A stretch of DNA of 64,000 nucleotides from the NCBI GenBank assembly GCA_022577435.1, contig JAKOON010000003.1, positions 7,189,001-7,253,000 on the forward strand, read 5' to 3'. Made by a program: the position numbers and the translations under genes. This DNA comes from Embiotoca jacksoni (Eukaryota > Chordata > Actinopteri > Embiotocidae). Shown one piece after another: positions 1-28,237 of the stretch. Each line of letters starts with the position of its first letter. Within the stretch, counting starts at the first letter, position 1. The notes under the pieces are model-generated. The model saw only the letters and a list, made by a program, of their open reading frames with translations, searched no databases and was not told where the DNA came from.

Positions 1-3000
1 GGCCAAGGAAGATGGTGCCTGCATTTTTCATTCAAATGGTGGCTTTGAGTGGGATTTCGGGGTTAGGATAGAGGAGGGGCTTCATATTAATTTTGCATTG
101 GTTTGGGATATTTGTTGTGGGTTGTGAGAATTTTGGCCATTTAAGTCTCTACAACATCAAACATCTTTTAGTAGCAAATGAAAGTGTTAAAACATTCTGC
201 GTGCATGTTATTCATCAGAGAAAGTTTTGCTGCAGTGCTTCATCATCTTGCAACATTTTGAACATAAGGAAATATTGATAAATGAGGGCCAGTGTCTCAT
301 TTTCCATAATGCACACTGCAGCCACGTTGTTGTTCAACTAGCCACCAAAGAGCTGCGGTGTAACAGCCAAAGAAAGCATAGTCTGTGCCAATTCATAATT
401 CATTCATCTGGATGCTCTTTTTTTTTTCAGCATTTATTTTGCTCCTGTCCGCTCAGGCTGACCGCAACATGCCACTCAATCCCAGCCCAAACAACTGAGC
501 CAGGTCATCCCATTGTCAGAAAATACTCTTCTCATCCTTGATCTGACGTGAAACAGATTGCCCATCTCCATTTGTCTGTAAAGATGAGAAGGGATAAAGA
601 GGACGGGGAATGCAACAAAAGGAAAGAGATTGGGATGTTTTGCTTTATAGCCCTCTTTACCCTCACACACTGACACTGATCTCTCTGTGATATGTTTCAC
701 TTCAAAAGAGAGCTTTAATGTTTGGCCATATGTCAGGATGAAGAACTACAGGGGGAAGGAAGGAGGAAAAATACTTACTGGGATGTGTAGACATTAGTGG
801 AGATTAAACCTGGGGGGAATCCAAGTGGGATTTAACCATTCATCAATTTATAAGCCCTTATCAACACTGCTATAGTGTTTGCAACAGAATTGGCGGTCCA
901 CTAGAGGATAAAAAAAAAAAAAAACAGTCAACAGCATGGAGAGGTCACTGTTAGAGAGGCAGGGAAACGGTAGATTAAATGTAAAAAGGCTTGATTTATA
1001 ATATCTGGAATTTGATGTATGTAGCCTAAACAAAAGGACATTAGCAATTTAGAAAATGTTGTTGGAAATGCTTTACTAGACATATAATGTTTTCCGTTAG
1101 GAAAGCAAAATTAAATTGCTAAATTTTTAAAGGGAGTTTTGTTACTTTTCTACCAAACTGACAAAAATGTAGGAGGGTTATGTTGAGAATGTTGGACTTG
1201 TAACACATGCCTGACTTCCTTCTTTATTTTAAATTGTAAGCTAAATTGCTTGAAAATACAATTTCTTTTCGCTTCACATCATAATATCATTAGGGAAAAA
1301 AAACAACAGAAACAACTCCTGATGGAGTGCATTGAGATTACTTATAAAATGACTTATCTGAGGGTCCAGTAATACAGTCTTAATCTGCTTTTTTAACTTG
1401 CGTATTTGCTTTTGTGTCTCATCACCGCATTGCATAAACAAAACTGCCTTTCTTAGTTTAGATTAGCTGCAACAGAAACTTTTCATGGGTAGAAATACTT
1501 TTAATCACACATAAATAACGAATTATAGAAACGTGTTTTTATCTGCACCGCATGTCTTATTCAGTGGGGCTAGCATGTCATTAGCATTGGGTAAATTTTG
1601 TAAATTCTCAATCTTATTGTCATATACATAAAACTGCCTCTCTAGCTCGGCCAGCTGAGTGACACTGGCTAGAAAAACGTGTTATCCTGAAAAGCCTGTG
1701 CACGTCCAAAAAGGTCCCTGAGCATGAGGTGAGGCAACTGTTTAACTGACTGACTTTGCTCATGATGAACACATCTTGTGCCTTGACAAAAAAATAATAT
1801 ATTTCCTCCAATTCCTTCTAATTCATAGAGTCACAACACAGCACTGGTAATGGTGGTGGAGGGATGTCGGCTGCCTTTTTGCTTCAGATGTTGTAAAACA
1901 TTTCTGAGACCCAAGAGGTTGCAAAAGTCAATAGTATGAAAATTTCACATGTATTGCAGGAGCTCTCATGGAAATGTGTGGGGTCTTCCATGGGTTTACA
2001 ATTATTCCAACTGTGAATTATTGTAAAATCAATGCTTTTAAAACAGGTTGTCCTCTTTGTGACCATTGGTAAAATATATTACATACCTGCTAAATGTTTC
2101 TAGTCTTTCAGCTGATCTGGCCACTGAGGGTTTTTTTTGTTTTTTTTCTCTGTACAAGAGCCCAGTTTTCCAAATGCATCTCAGGGTTAAAACCATATTT
2201 GTTCAGCTAATGTTTCCACTGGCGTGTTTCCATCCCAAGATGGGTGTTGTGCATGCTGAGATATTTTGGAAAGCAGGTCCAGGTCGAGTGCCAGTGGCTC
2301 ATTTGACATGAACGCCGGCATTTGGTTACACTTGGACCCAGCGGTATTGCTTCTGCGGAGAATCTCAGTTCACATTTACAACTGCTCCTTTTCAGATATG
2401 TGCTTTTGTGTATAGACTTCACTTTAAAAAAAATCAGGAAATAAATTTATGAGCAAAGACAAATATCTTAAGATTCAAATGGGAAGGAGAGTGAATTAAA
2501 GCAATTGGAAGGTAAAAGAAAAAAAGGCTTTCCACTGCAGAATGTAAAATAGAGCAAGTTTTGACAATAGTAGAGGCGGAATATTATGAGCAGCCTTCCT
2601 TGCTTCCCTGGGAGAGTTTCATGGAGTGCTTTCTCACTGTGATAATGAAATGACCTGGCCTGCACTGCTCTACTCTCTCTCTCAAAAACACATCTGCGAG
2701 ACGAGGGTGAAAATGAGAAAATCCTACCTCCTCTCCTGAGTTTCGTAAAGCATACTTTCAATATTCTTTTTCACAGAGAATGATGGGAGGGTGAGTGACT
2801 GTGGACTTTTGTGTCCTTGTGAGTGTTGTGTACTATTGTAGCTGTGCGTGCATTGCGTTATTTTGTGTGTATGGGCTTGCAGATGCTTTCGCTGCTTTCA
2901 GCAACTTGTAATAAACTGTATTTGAAGCACATTTGATATAACAAGGTACTACACAGACAAGCCCATAGAGTTCTCATCGTAAAATAGTTTTTGTAACTTA

Positions 3001-3612
3001 ATTTTTGTGGTTTGCACACAGTGGAATCAATACAGTAAACAGCAAAACTCAGTTCAAGGGCTACAGTTTTGTCCTATTTCGAGGTAGAATCTAATAAGTA
3101 AAACTACTATAGTCCCACATTGTTTGGAGCTAATCTTGCAGGTTTTACTAGACATTCAGGTCGTACCACACTGATTCAGAAGAATGACTCACCAGTTTGG
3201 TACAGCACAGACTGTATGCACACCATGTATTCCCTCAGCTTCTAGTTAACAGGGAATCTATGGCAGCACTGAGGCAGAGCGCTGTCATTGAGTTACATAA
3301 TCAACAGAGGAGTGTAGCTAGAATGTGTGTGAGCGTGTGCGCCTTCGTGCATCCGTGTAGCTGCAGTTCTTCCTGAGCTGTCGATCATGTGGTGCACCAA
3401 GGCCACAAGGCTGCTGAGGTGGACTTTCAGCAACAATGGAGCTTAGCGTGTGTGAGTGTTTTTAAAGGCATATGCGTGCATGAATAGGTGGCCGCATTTA
3501 CAAGGCTGAGGAGAGAAAGCAAGCTATAAGCAAAGTATTAGGTGTGCATGCTGCGAGATGAGCCAATTTAGGTACTGCACATGTTGACTCACAAGCCTAC
3601 ATTTACATATCT

Positions 3613-3614
<2 letters not shown>

Positions 3615-3694
<80 letters not shown>
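3615..3694 (+). repeat. (TG)40 microsatellite
   Basis: An uninterrupted TG dinucleotide run of about 80 bp inside a celf4 intron, read as UG in the celf4 pre-mRNA. It produces spurious poly-(Cys-Val) and poly-(His-Thr) open frames on both strands. Confidence 0.97.
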
Positions 3695-3696
<2 letters not shown>

Positions 3697-5543
3697 TATT
3701 TGTAATCAGCTGTTCGCTTCCAATGCATGCTTGGTCGCCTAGGCCTATTTGTGATATTGCATGTTTGTGTGTGAGCCAAAACTGTGTGTATAAGCATGCA
3801 CGTCTAGTCATGTAAGCTTATCCACTCTGTTTGCGTGTGCACGTGTTTCTATATGTATGTATCTCAGGGCCTTTTGTGAAGATTGTATGTTTTTTTTTTT
3901 CAATCCTGGCATCAGGCTAAAGACAGTTTCTCCTGCTCAATGCTGCCATCTGGCTTTAGCCGGCGCCACCGCAGACATCCTCGGGGAGCTATCCGAGCGA
4001 GTCAGCGTCTGGCTTTAACAACTGTTTTGGGATCGGTTGTCCAGTGGACTGGTGCTAACTTACCCTATTATGAGCAGGATGATAAAACTGACCTTGAAGC
4101 AGTTTATGGGCCCAGAATAATGGAAACCACTGATAAAGAGCCCATGAAACTGCACTCAGCTTTCAGTGACAAAAGAAAATAATGATTTAACCACTTAACA
4201 TTATTTTTGAGCGGTATCTAAAAATTTATGTGCAGACATTTTGCGTGCTGGTGCTCAACTAGCAATGACGAATTAAGAGATTCAGTGATTAATATGTGTT
4301 CAGTGAGGTTCACTGGATTCTGCGTGTTAAGAATGAAGGATTTCGGTTTTAATAAAATCTTGCCTCAGAACTGAAAAAATATCATTACATATAATATAAT
4401 ATTTATTTTTTTTAAAAATGAAAATTGTTAGGGGAAAGAAAGAAAAAGGGGAGGAAGGTATTTTTATTTTTGCAAACTTTTTTTGGAGTTGTATGATTTG
4501 TACAATAACAATAAAATAGAGCATATTTGGACCTTCTCCACAGCCAAATCATTTGTGTGCTATCCCTAAAATCTCAGGCCAGAGGGAAATTAAAAACATG
4601 AAAATTGAACCCAGTGGGTCAGCGCTACAGTATACCAGTACATATAAACAGTATATGCAGGTTAAGACCAGCGCTTGCATATAAAACCAGTGGAGGTGGA
4701 ACACAATTAGGTCAGTTTGAGGCCAGACCATTTGTATGGGTCACGGTAAAAGTGCTCATATGTATGCAGGCTTATAGGCCCCCTGGGAGCATATGGCTGA
4801 CCTTGTCCCACACTCTGATCTATGTCCTCATCTCCCCCTACGTCCTCTTTTCCTCATTCCTCCTCCCGTCTCTCCTCTTCCTCCCCCACTTCCTTTTTTT
4901 ATTACCGCATTTCCCTCTCCTCAAACACCCCCCTCCCCCACCATCACACCTTTTCTTTTAACTGTTTTCAGTTAGTTTCTCTTTTTTCTCACCCCTTTTG
5001 GTTTCACCCTTCCTGTGGTCGCTCGCTTTCCTGTAACACTTTTTTTTTAAATTCACATACTTTCACTTTTTACTCATTTTTAACTCCCATTTTTCCATTC
5101 CCCAATTTCTTTATCCCCTCTTGTCCTTTTTCCATATCAACAGCCAGTCTGATAAATAATGCATCACAGCACATTAAAAACATTAGTAGGGTTCTCTTGG
5201 CTGTCAAAGAGAGGGAGGAGATGAGGGAGAGGAAGGAAGGGGGTAACTCCATATTAAATAAGTGTTGTGGAGAATGATGTGATTTAATATTAGCAGCAGA
5301 AAAGCACCAGAAAAGGGTGAAGGTCCGAGTATTAATTGTGTTGGCGTCGTGCCCTTGTGTCCTCAAGCTCAAAGGTTTTTTTTGCCTTTGGTGAATCATC
5401 TGAAAGCTTGCAGATTCATAAGGATGATGGCTGTATCAGCAAACTCAAAAGAAAAGATTTAATGACATTTTGCAAAACACAGATTCTGCATCACACAGAA
5501 CCTTGACCTTTCCCTTCTCCCTTTCATCCGTTGCTTTCTCCAT

Positions 5544-5597
5544 CCTCTCCTCTCCTCTCCTCTCCTCTCCTCTCCTCTCCTCTCCTCTCCTCTCCTC
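5544..5597 (+). repeat. (CTCCT)n pentanucleotide microsatellite
   Basis: About ten near-perfect CTCCT units in the celf4 intron, pyrimidine-only on the + strand. Confidence 0.9.
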
Positions 5598-5761
5598 CTG
5601 CTATTCCTCCTGGCACCGTGGCGATTGGCATTATTAAAAATTGATTGGCGGCGAGCGTTTAGCAGGGTGGTGAGGCGGAGAGGAAAATTTTGACAGGCAG
5701 GAGTGAAATGAAAGGAGAGCCTCGGCGGACACAGTGTGGAAAGGTCTCACTGGGGGACAGA

Positions 5762-5784
5762 GTGTGTGTGTGTGTGTGTGTGTG

Positions 5785-5837
<53 letters not shown>
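5762..5837 (+). repeat. (TG)n microsatellite
   Basis: A TG run interrupted once by a TTG at about 5784, in the celf4 intron and in UG orientation with respect to celf4. Confidence 0.95.
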
Positions 5838-5839
<2 letters not shown>

Positions 5840-6443
5840 CACATGCTTGCGTGTGAGGCTAAGAGAAGATTGTGGAAGAACAATTTCAAGTGAGGCTTAG
5901 GAGTTTGAAAACTCACACAAGACACTGTGTAGTGTACATATGTGTTGAGTGTGCTGCCGGTGTGTGTATGCAGACACAGCAACATATTTGAACACACAGC
6001 GCCCACATACGCCACATTACCGTGGCACACAAGCATCCAGAATCAGACACAGGGATGATACACAGTCACAGTAACTCTGCTGACCCAGAGTTACCTCCCT
6101 ACCATCCATCCCTCTTTCTATCATTCCCTTCATCCCTCTGCTTATCCCCCTTTCCAAACCCTCTCTCTCCTTTCATCTCAGATCAAATAATATTTCCAAC
6201 CCATATTCCCAACCAGCGATTCCCCCAATGGCTATAAGTGCTACAGCTTTGGAGATTTTCAATACACTTTACCCGCAATTTGGCTGAGTGACTCTAAAAA
6301 AGTTTTTTTAAGAGGGGGAGGAGGGTGAAAGCATGCGCCATTACATGATGCTAACTGGTTTCTTTGTCTCTTTGTTTCCTCTTTTCTCTTGCTGTTTGCC
6401 CTCTCTTTTCTCCCTTTTCTCTCTCTCTCTCTCTGTGTCACAG

Positions 6444-20582
<14,139 letters not shown>

Positions 20583-20649
20583 CCCCCCGCCCCAGCCAGC
20601 CGCCGCCACAATGGCGGCCGGGGCAGCCGTTGATCACAGGGAAAGACAG
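20583..20649 (+). other. celf4: celf4 3' UTR, first segment
   Basis: A GC-rich 67-bp stretch after the stop codon, ending in a strong donor CAG|GTAAGG at 20650. It contains a short inverted repeat (GCCGCCACAATGGCGGC). Confidence 0.6.
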
Positions 20650-22701
20650 GTAAGGTATTGAATGTGACTAATCTATGTTTTCCATAACCTTTTATAAATA
20701 TCATAAAACATTTGCAGATACCTAACAACAAGCTAATCGTTTGTAAATCACTTGTAAAGAATTGTGAAGTTTAACTCCTGCGCTGACAGCCTAAGTATGC
20801 ATTTGGAAATGTCACCATGATAAATTACTGTAGTTTCCTGCTAGTTCACTTTTCTCAATGGCAGCAACTCACATAAAAGTCTGAAAGCAGACAACATAAA
20901 AAAACACAAGATCTCTCAGTAATCTCTAAAGTTTCAAGGCTTACAGGATATAAAAAAAAAAAACACATCGCTGCGTTATGAAAATCTGTGCCCTCTAACG
21001 TGTAGTTGATATTGAAATGAGATAGATCAGTCAGTTTTAATAGCTGGCTGAAACAACCAAAGCTGTAGGCATTTACTTAGATGCAGCCTCCTCTATTTGT
21101 AGAACATCTTTACAGTAAGTGACCCTGTAGGTAAAAGATAATTGGTAAATGGTTCCGTGTGTTGCACAGGGAAGGAACTGCTTCCAAGGGAGAGGCATTT
21201 ATTACCCCTCAGGCGGGTAATTGTGCCGTTCCTCTTTGTCTCCTCCCTTCATCTGTGTGATGGAGAGTATGAGCTGTGTCGTTCATTCGCCACTGATGAC
21301 TTCATTCAAGGGCAACTTATCACCCACTCACAAACTAACTGAACCATCGCAGTGTCCCGAGGCAAATCACTGCAGGTAGAATAGTGCAGTCTCATATGGA
21401 TTTGTCACATAATATGTGGCACCAGTCCTTTTGATAAATCAAGATATGTTCCACAGAACGTTGGAGAAAACGTCTTTTTGATTTCCTATTTCTTTTTGCC
21501 AGACAGTTAATAAAGTTTCCACAGATTAACAAGCACATTTCTGTCTTTTCACTTGCATTCCCAGTTTTACTTTTCATACATCCAAATATAATAATAAATC
21601 TGTATTGACAAGACAGCAATCTGGATTACTTGTATTTTACTTTTAAAGCCACAGGAAGGTTTGGGTGTGACTTGCTAAAAATGCCTTCGTCATATTTAAA
21701 ACAGGATTAAGCTGTTTGACTTCAATGGAAAATAAAAACTAATTGTTTTATCACAGAAGATTACAACCCCGTCACTGCAGGATGGGCACTGATTTGTTTT
21801 CAGAAGTGCCTCAGTATGTTTATCCATACCAGGACTTAAGAGTCTTAGAGCTTGCCAAGATGCGTTAGAGAGGCAGGTGTCCTGTAAGTATTCTGCAACG
21901 CTCCATCTGCATGTAAATACAGCAAGAATCAACACCCAAGGAGGACACAAAACTGATGATGTCATGGCAATCTAATACAAAGGTCACAAAAACCAATCAA
22001 TTAACCACCCCATCTCCTATTTTTGTGTTGTTGTTTTTTCATTTGTGGTAAAGATTTAATCATAGAGGGCCTAGCTGTCCCTTTTAAAAGTCTAATAGAA
22101 ATAATAAACAAATGAATCAGACATACAATGACAGCTGGCGATACCAAAGTGCCATTTTAGCTAAAACATTGCAGCCACAGCCGTGCTAGCACCTCTCTTT
22201 GGCACCATAATGCTTTGGAGCTAAAGGCTAATGACAGCATTATAGCAACTCACAATAATGATTCTGACATGCTGATGTTGAACAGTTGCAGTGGATGTCA
22301 TTAGGATGCATCATCTGCAAACCATAAGTATCTGTATTAAGTTTTGGCCCAATCCATCCAGTAGATGTTGCGATATCTCTCTAATCATACTTAAACTTTG
22401 AGCTGCTTTAGTGACACTGGATGAATATCCAGGGCATAAGGGTTGATGACTCTCGGCACATAATACCACAAATGTCAACCTCATGGTGGCGCTGCAGGAA
22501 AAGTCAGGGGATCCCATGGGACAATGGACAGCTATGCTAAATCTTTGCTAAATAATTGTTGAGATTTTTCACTTATGGACCAGTGTGGAAGTGGTGGAAT
22601 ATCCTGCGATTTGCAACATTTTAATGTGCAAAAATCATTCACCTTTTTGTGTTCTACAAAATAGTCGACTCAAATATTCCTATTTTCTCTGTGCTTTTCA
22701 G
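20650..22701 (+). other. celf4: probable 3'-UTR intron of celf4
   Basis: Donor CAG|GTAAGG at 20650 and acceptor TGCTTTTCAG at 22701 are both strong. The interval is AT-rich and without recognisable coding sequence. The intron is inferred from splice signals only. If it is not spliced, the 3' UTR is simply continuous. Confidence 0.5.
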
Positions 22702-24255
22702 GTTTTGTTGAGCTGAATCATATGTCGACTACTTGCTACAGACCACTGAGTGCAAACTCAACATCTGGACCACTGAGGCTGCTTCAGAAACAGAGAGAGA
22801 GAGAGAGCGATGACCGAGTCAAGGACACCTCCTTTTGGATGTACTAAAACTTTGGAACTCAGAGAGAATTTGTACCAGCCTGGTTAGCCCCAGGACTTTT
22901 TTTCTTCTGCACACATACAGTATTACACACCTGTTTCCCCACAAAACCCTGCTTGAATGACAGCTACCTTTTTCTGGACCACAAAAACTTTTACTTGAAC
23001 AATGAAGGGGAAAAAGTAAAAGAAACTATATCAAACCTACTTACAATGACCAACCCCACTGAACTCTTGAAGAGAATATGGATGTCAAAAGTCCAACAAG
23101 AACAAAACAAACTTTTTAAAAACTGAATAGTGGATTGCCGTAGGAGATCTTTCTGTAAGATGGTTTGCGTTTGGGACAGTTGACTTTTGAAGATCAATTT
23201 CTAAGACTTGAACCAAGAAGGGACAAGTTCTCGGAGAGAGAACTTAAGTAGGGAATGTGATATTTTCAGGACACAAAATTGGCTTCGATTTGGGATGGCC
23301 ATCATTAGCTCGGAGTGCCTGTCCGTTTCCAGGGGATACCGTTGCCGAGGAGAGCCATAGCAACGGTCTCCAGGGAGTCTTATCTGTCATTCCTTAGTTG
23401 TTTTAGGGACCAAAAGACCAAACATTTTTATTGCTGAGGACTTGTAGCTCTAATATACTCGGACCACTGCATCTCTGTCAGTCAGTGTTAACTGGTTGGG
23501 GAGTTGCACTTAAAAGAAGTGTACATTTCGAATATATACAACTCATGTATATATACATATATATTGCTGATATGCTTTTTGAATACAGGCAGAACTATTT
23601 CAGACGACCAAACGGGGTCTCTCACTTCGCTAGTTTACAATTACTCAAAATGTTTATTTTTTTCTCTTCTCATTTTGTCTTGGGAGGGATGGCGAGTGCA
23701 TGGGAGGGGCTGCTCCGTATCACAGCCTTATCTTTTTTAACTTGACATCCTAACCTCATAGATAGAATAACATCAGAAACGTTTGAAATATATGAACTTG
23801 TTTATATTTGCAGTACATATATATGTATAACAAGCATTCAAGCAAATGTATTCATATATACAGTATATATGGATAAATAGATATTAATCACAAATATATG
23901 TATTTATATGCACATATTTTATATATGTGTGTCTGTATATAGAGCGGCTACTGACTACGTTGAGCTGTAATTTTTTGTAGATTTTAGCTGGAGTTTGAAG
24001 CATTGCTCTGCTTGGGAAGAATCGCAAATCTGGCAGCTCCCAAAACTGCAGGCATTCCTATCTCTGATTACCTATATGCTGACACACAATATATTGCTAA
24101 AAGATACATGTGTGAAAAAAACACATATGGTGTAAATATTATCTGAAAATGCAAAAAGCCACATCTCAGTAGCAGGCTTTAAGAGAATCAGGCTAAACGA
24201 TTTTAGAGGAAAAGGACAATTATCTTCGACTCTATTCCAAACATATCTTTTGAGC

Positions 24256-24257
<2 letters not shown>

Positions 24258-24291
<34 letters not shown>

Positions 24292-24293
24292 AC

Positions 24294-24372
<79 letters not shown>
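24258..24372 (+). repeat. compound (CA)n(GACA)n(CA)n microsatellite
   Basis: CA units flank a perfect run of about seven GACA tetranucleotides (24295-24328), within the celf4 3' UTR. Confidence 0.95.
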
Positions 24373-24376
<4 letters not shown>

Positions 24377-27300
24377 TCTCTTTGAAACTTGAACCAAAAT
24401 GAATATGTCTCACAACCCTTGCTCTCTTTTGCATTCAGTAAAGTGCATGTAGCGTATGGGCTGTCACCATGTCAAGGTGTGCCTTGTCACCTGCAGAATC
24501 TGCCATCAAGCACTGTGCTCTCAGAAAACAAAAGAAAAAAAAAAAACATACACACAATACTGCAAGCAGCCAACGCGCTATTATGATGTCAAAACTACAG
24601 CCAGATCCATATCATTTCTCAGCCGCGTAGAGAGCTTCAGTGCATGTCAAATATAGCAAATCGTCTGGCCACTGTTGGTCCATCATCTTCTTTGGAGAAA
24701 AAAAATCCATTTAGAACTAAAGTAGACTCATGTGATTACACTTCAAACTAAAGCGGGCATTAGGTAACCTGTTTGCACAGGTACTAACTATCTAAGATGT
24801 GTGCAGGGCACCTGTGACTACTTTCCACTGGTTGGAGTCAAAAAAAAATACAAAAGGGGTAAAGTTCAGGGTTGCAACTGACACAAAATGGCTTGACAAG
24901 GGACGTGACTGAGCTTACTGGACCTACAATTGGGATTTTAATGGCTGTGAAGGTGATGTAATATTCATGAATATATTAGAGCGATGGCTTCCCATTGACC
25001 AGAAAAGGGGAAAAGGTTTTATGTACCTTCCCATCTAGCAGTTAATGTGAGGAATCTCTGCTGGTGATACTTGACATGAAGCATATCCTTTAGAAGGTGT
25101 TATATTGCCTTGTGTTATATGTCCTCACAAAATTAAATATAAACATAAAACTATAATGAAACTGTAAAATGAAGCAATGAGTGTGAAAAGCCATTCATCT
25201 ATTACAACTGCTGCATCACTTAGGCTGATTTCATATTGCTTTAGCATTACAGTTTCCCATAATAGTCTACAAAAATGGTATAAACACCTAGTATACACCT
25301 GCAAAAAGGTCAACAGAGTTGGATTTATTGGACCCTGCATTCAACACATATTGAGCTGGTGGAGATTACTCAATGAATATTTATATATATGAATATTTAT
25401 AAGGCTATATGACACTTTGGAAGACAATGCTTCCTGTTGGGCGCCGTTACTGGTTTTCCTATAAACTGCTCATTATGCCATTTCCCCACCGTCTCTGTCT
25501 AACCTTTTTAGCAGTTTGAATAATTTAACATTTACCTTCCGAATCCAGCGAGGCCAAAAGACGCCACTACACATCCCAGGATGCCTCTGTTTGTGTGTGC
25601 CACATAACAATCTCCTGAGCATGGCATACAGCGCGAACCGGATGACCATCACGATCATTTCTTTTGGCTCTGACAGTATCTGTGGTGGTTTAGTACAAAT
25701 CCTCTTGCACATCCACCTGAACTGTCCCCGTCTAACAATAACATCTGAAGCTAAATGTCACGTCTGGTATCCCTGATCGCCACACTGTGTGCCCTTTTTG
25801 ACTGCCCCGCTGCTCTGAGAAAATGTAAAAAAAAAAAAAAAGAAAAAAAAAATGTGTAGACACAGTCTGTGCTTTTCTAATGGCTTGTTCGAGCAATCAC
25901 GCATGTCTTTCACCCGTGTATTCATGTCCAGTGAAATAAGGGGAAGCAGAACGACCATTAGGAACTAGAATGCCAAGCACCTCATCTTCATTTGCTCCAA
26001 CTTTAAGCTGCAAGTTTACATGAGAAAAGTAAAACAAAGTATAGTGGTTCAAAAACAACAAGAAACAGAGCAGAAGTTTGAATATAAATATATATATATA
26101 AATATATACATAAACCGATGAATATACTGTAAATTGTTTCTTTTTTTTGCTCTGTTTTTCTCTGTACATAGGTTTGCATATTTTATAGGACTTTTACTTC
26201 TATCTACAAGGACTGGATAAAGTACTTTAAATACTGAAAAAAAAAATATATGAATGAAAACATGATAATGCTCATTAAAACCAGGTACAAAAAAATAGTT
26301 GCTAGGATACGGTACAAACTGTAGGACCTGACCAAGGCATTTATCCAGAATACAGTCAGGGAGAGCATTGACCTCAGTTAGAGCTTAGACAAACATTGAC
26401 CTATTTTATAAACAAAAAAAATACATTAATGGGTTCTATTCATTTATCTATTTGTTTAGATATTTATTTATAAGTCATGTCTGAGATGATATGCATGCTT
26501 TCATGGCATTATTTTTCTATGAGTTGGTACGTGACCAAATAGTTTTTATATGACATGCATGGGCCACTGTTGTGGTCCACAGATGATCATTGTTCCTGAC
26601 TGCAGGACCATGCCTTCAGCACTTCTTTGATGATGGAGAAAAATACTCCTATTGACCAAGTGATGTCAAAGACAGATTCTAACCATTTATTTATTTTGTT
26701 TATTTATTTATGTATTTGTTTATTTATTTGTGCTGTTTGATTCAAGATCTGAGCTCTATTAATGCCACTGATCTGTTTGCTTCGAAGTGCTACTTTCTGT
26801 CACATCATCAAGTATTGGGGAAAAACTCAGAATTTAACAACTTCAAAGACTGATTTTACATTTTCCTGTGGCTGACAAACTATTCACAGCAATGCAGTAC
26901 AACACGAAAGCCTTATGTATATTTGTAATTATAAATTCACACTGTTCTGTTCTTAAAAAAAAAGTAAGCTTTGTTACAAGATTGTTAAAAAAGATGCCAA
27001 ATTGGTAGATCCTTCTTTGAGTACCATTCGCTTCCATTCTGAAACCTTTAAACAAAAAAATGTACAATTCCTGGTTAAACACTCCACTCTTAAACCAACT
27101 GCTCAATCAGATATATATTCACAGCAGAGGATATGCCTTGAGGTCACTATAAGTTGCTGCTAATATGTGATGAGATAATGTCTGATTTACTGTCAATCGA
27201 TGATTAATTGCAGGCATAAAACAACAGTTTTGGTTTTTAAACCCTATCACCGCCCTCCTACTTTACCATCCTGCTTTGTATTGTTTGACAGAGCTCTGAT

Positions 27301-27687
27301 CTTGCCCAACTGATGAGTTCCATGAAGAACAAAATTCAATGAAAACTGCACTATTTCATCAAAAACTATTTGAGTTCCTATCATTGTTTTCAGTGCTGTT
27401 ATCAAGGATTTCATTTCTAAAGCTCAGTAGTGTTGCTAGAATCACATTTTACTTCATGTGGTTTTCAAAGTATTCTGGAAAACTATTTCCCAATTTCAGC
27501 ACATATGGAGGGTGGGGAAATGAATGTCGCATATTAAGCTTTGCCAGGTTCCTAATGAGCAGAGCTTCTGATTGGGCAGTGCGCTTTAGGCTCCCGCCCC
27601 CCGTCTCTCCAGACTGCACCATTCTCTGGTCCCCTGGACTCTTCTTTTGTAATTTTAAATGAATGATGCGTCTCAGCTTAGCCCAAT

Positions 27688-27710
27688 AATAAAGCACAGT
27701 CTAGAATAAA
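27688..27710 (+). terminator. celf4: paired poly(A) signals of celf4
   Basis: AATAAA occurs at 27688-27693 and 27705-27710, followed by a GT-rich stretch (GTATCCTGTGTCGTGTC) as expected for cleavage and polyadenylation. Earlier AATAAA hexamers in the UTR may give shorter isoforms. Confidence 0.55.
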
Positions 27711-28078
27711 GTATCCTGTGTCGTGTCATAATTACTGAAAGCTTATCAATGCAAGATTGCTTGTGTTTTATTGTGTTTTACCCACCCACAGTATACCTCG
27801 AAGCTGGTTCCCCAAAATGCAGTAGAAGGATAGGTGCAGGATGTGAAACAGAACAACTGTCTATCTGTTTCCATTGAATCACTGAGGTCATATCATATAT
27901 GCCTGATACATTTTAGTCAGACTCAAAAAGGACATTTGTGTTCAATGAGATTCAGTTATACTGTCAAGGTCTACAGAGATAAGAAACACAACTCAGAGTT
28001 TTTCAAAGTTTTCCTGCAGAGGCAATGCAAAATATCAATCAAACGCTTAAAGGAGAACCCGTTTTGAATAAATAAGAA

Positions 28079-28084
28079 TTTATT
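28079..28084 (-). terminator. kiaa1328: poly(A) signal of kiaa1328
   Basis: AATAAA on the - strand, 154 bp past the kiaa1328 stop codon, giving a short 3' UTR. It lies about 370 bp from the convergent celf4 poly(A) signals. Confidence 0.5.
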
Positions 28085-28237
28085 ACGGTAAAATAACAAT
28101 AGTACAATCTAAAACATTACTTTCATTTTGATATTGTTGACGTCAATAGAGAATGAAATGAAAGACATTTAAAAAGACCAAACTAGTGAATATCAAGTGA
28201 CTGGATTTTCTCTTATTGCTCCTGGTTTTCCTCTTTG

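Larger units (their letters stand above)
1..6443 (+). other. celf4: celf4 intron (3' part), no exon recognised
   Basis: This stretch lies upstream of the first recognisable celf4 exon. The exon at 6444 begins exactly where CELF proteins continue after RRM1, so the RRM1 exons must lie before the window and this is intron. I looked for the short RRM1 exon that normally precedes it and did not find it. Contents are AT-rich unique sequence, two long TG microsatellites, a CTCCT pentanucleotide array and a pyrimidine-rich patch around 4.8-5.1 kb. No open frame here has convincing protein-family character. Confidence 0.7.
22702..27715 (+). other. celf4: celf4 3' UTR (terminal exon)
   Basis: A 5-kb AT-rich region without coding signature, ending at paired poly(A) signals. 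It contains a Pumilio-type motif TGTAAATA (24131-24138), several TATATA-rich tracts (23540-23960, 26085-26110), a CA/GACA array and runs of TATTTATTTAT (about 26695-26730) of AU-rich-element type. Its first 146 nt are also open in the celf4 coding phase. Confidence 0.6.

Noticed and set aside
3883..4182. 99-residue open frame in the first celf4 intron
   Set aside because: No recognisable domain, splice context or composition bias; treated as chance.
24258..24372. Regular repeats resembling a CRISPR-like or satellite array
   Set aside because: It is a CA/GACA microsatellite without spacers, in a vertebrate genome.
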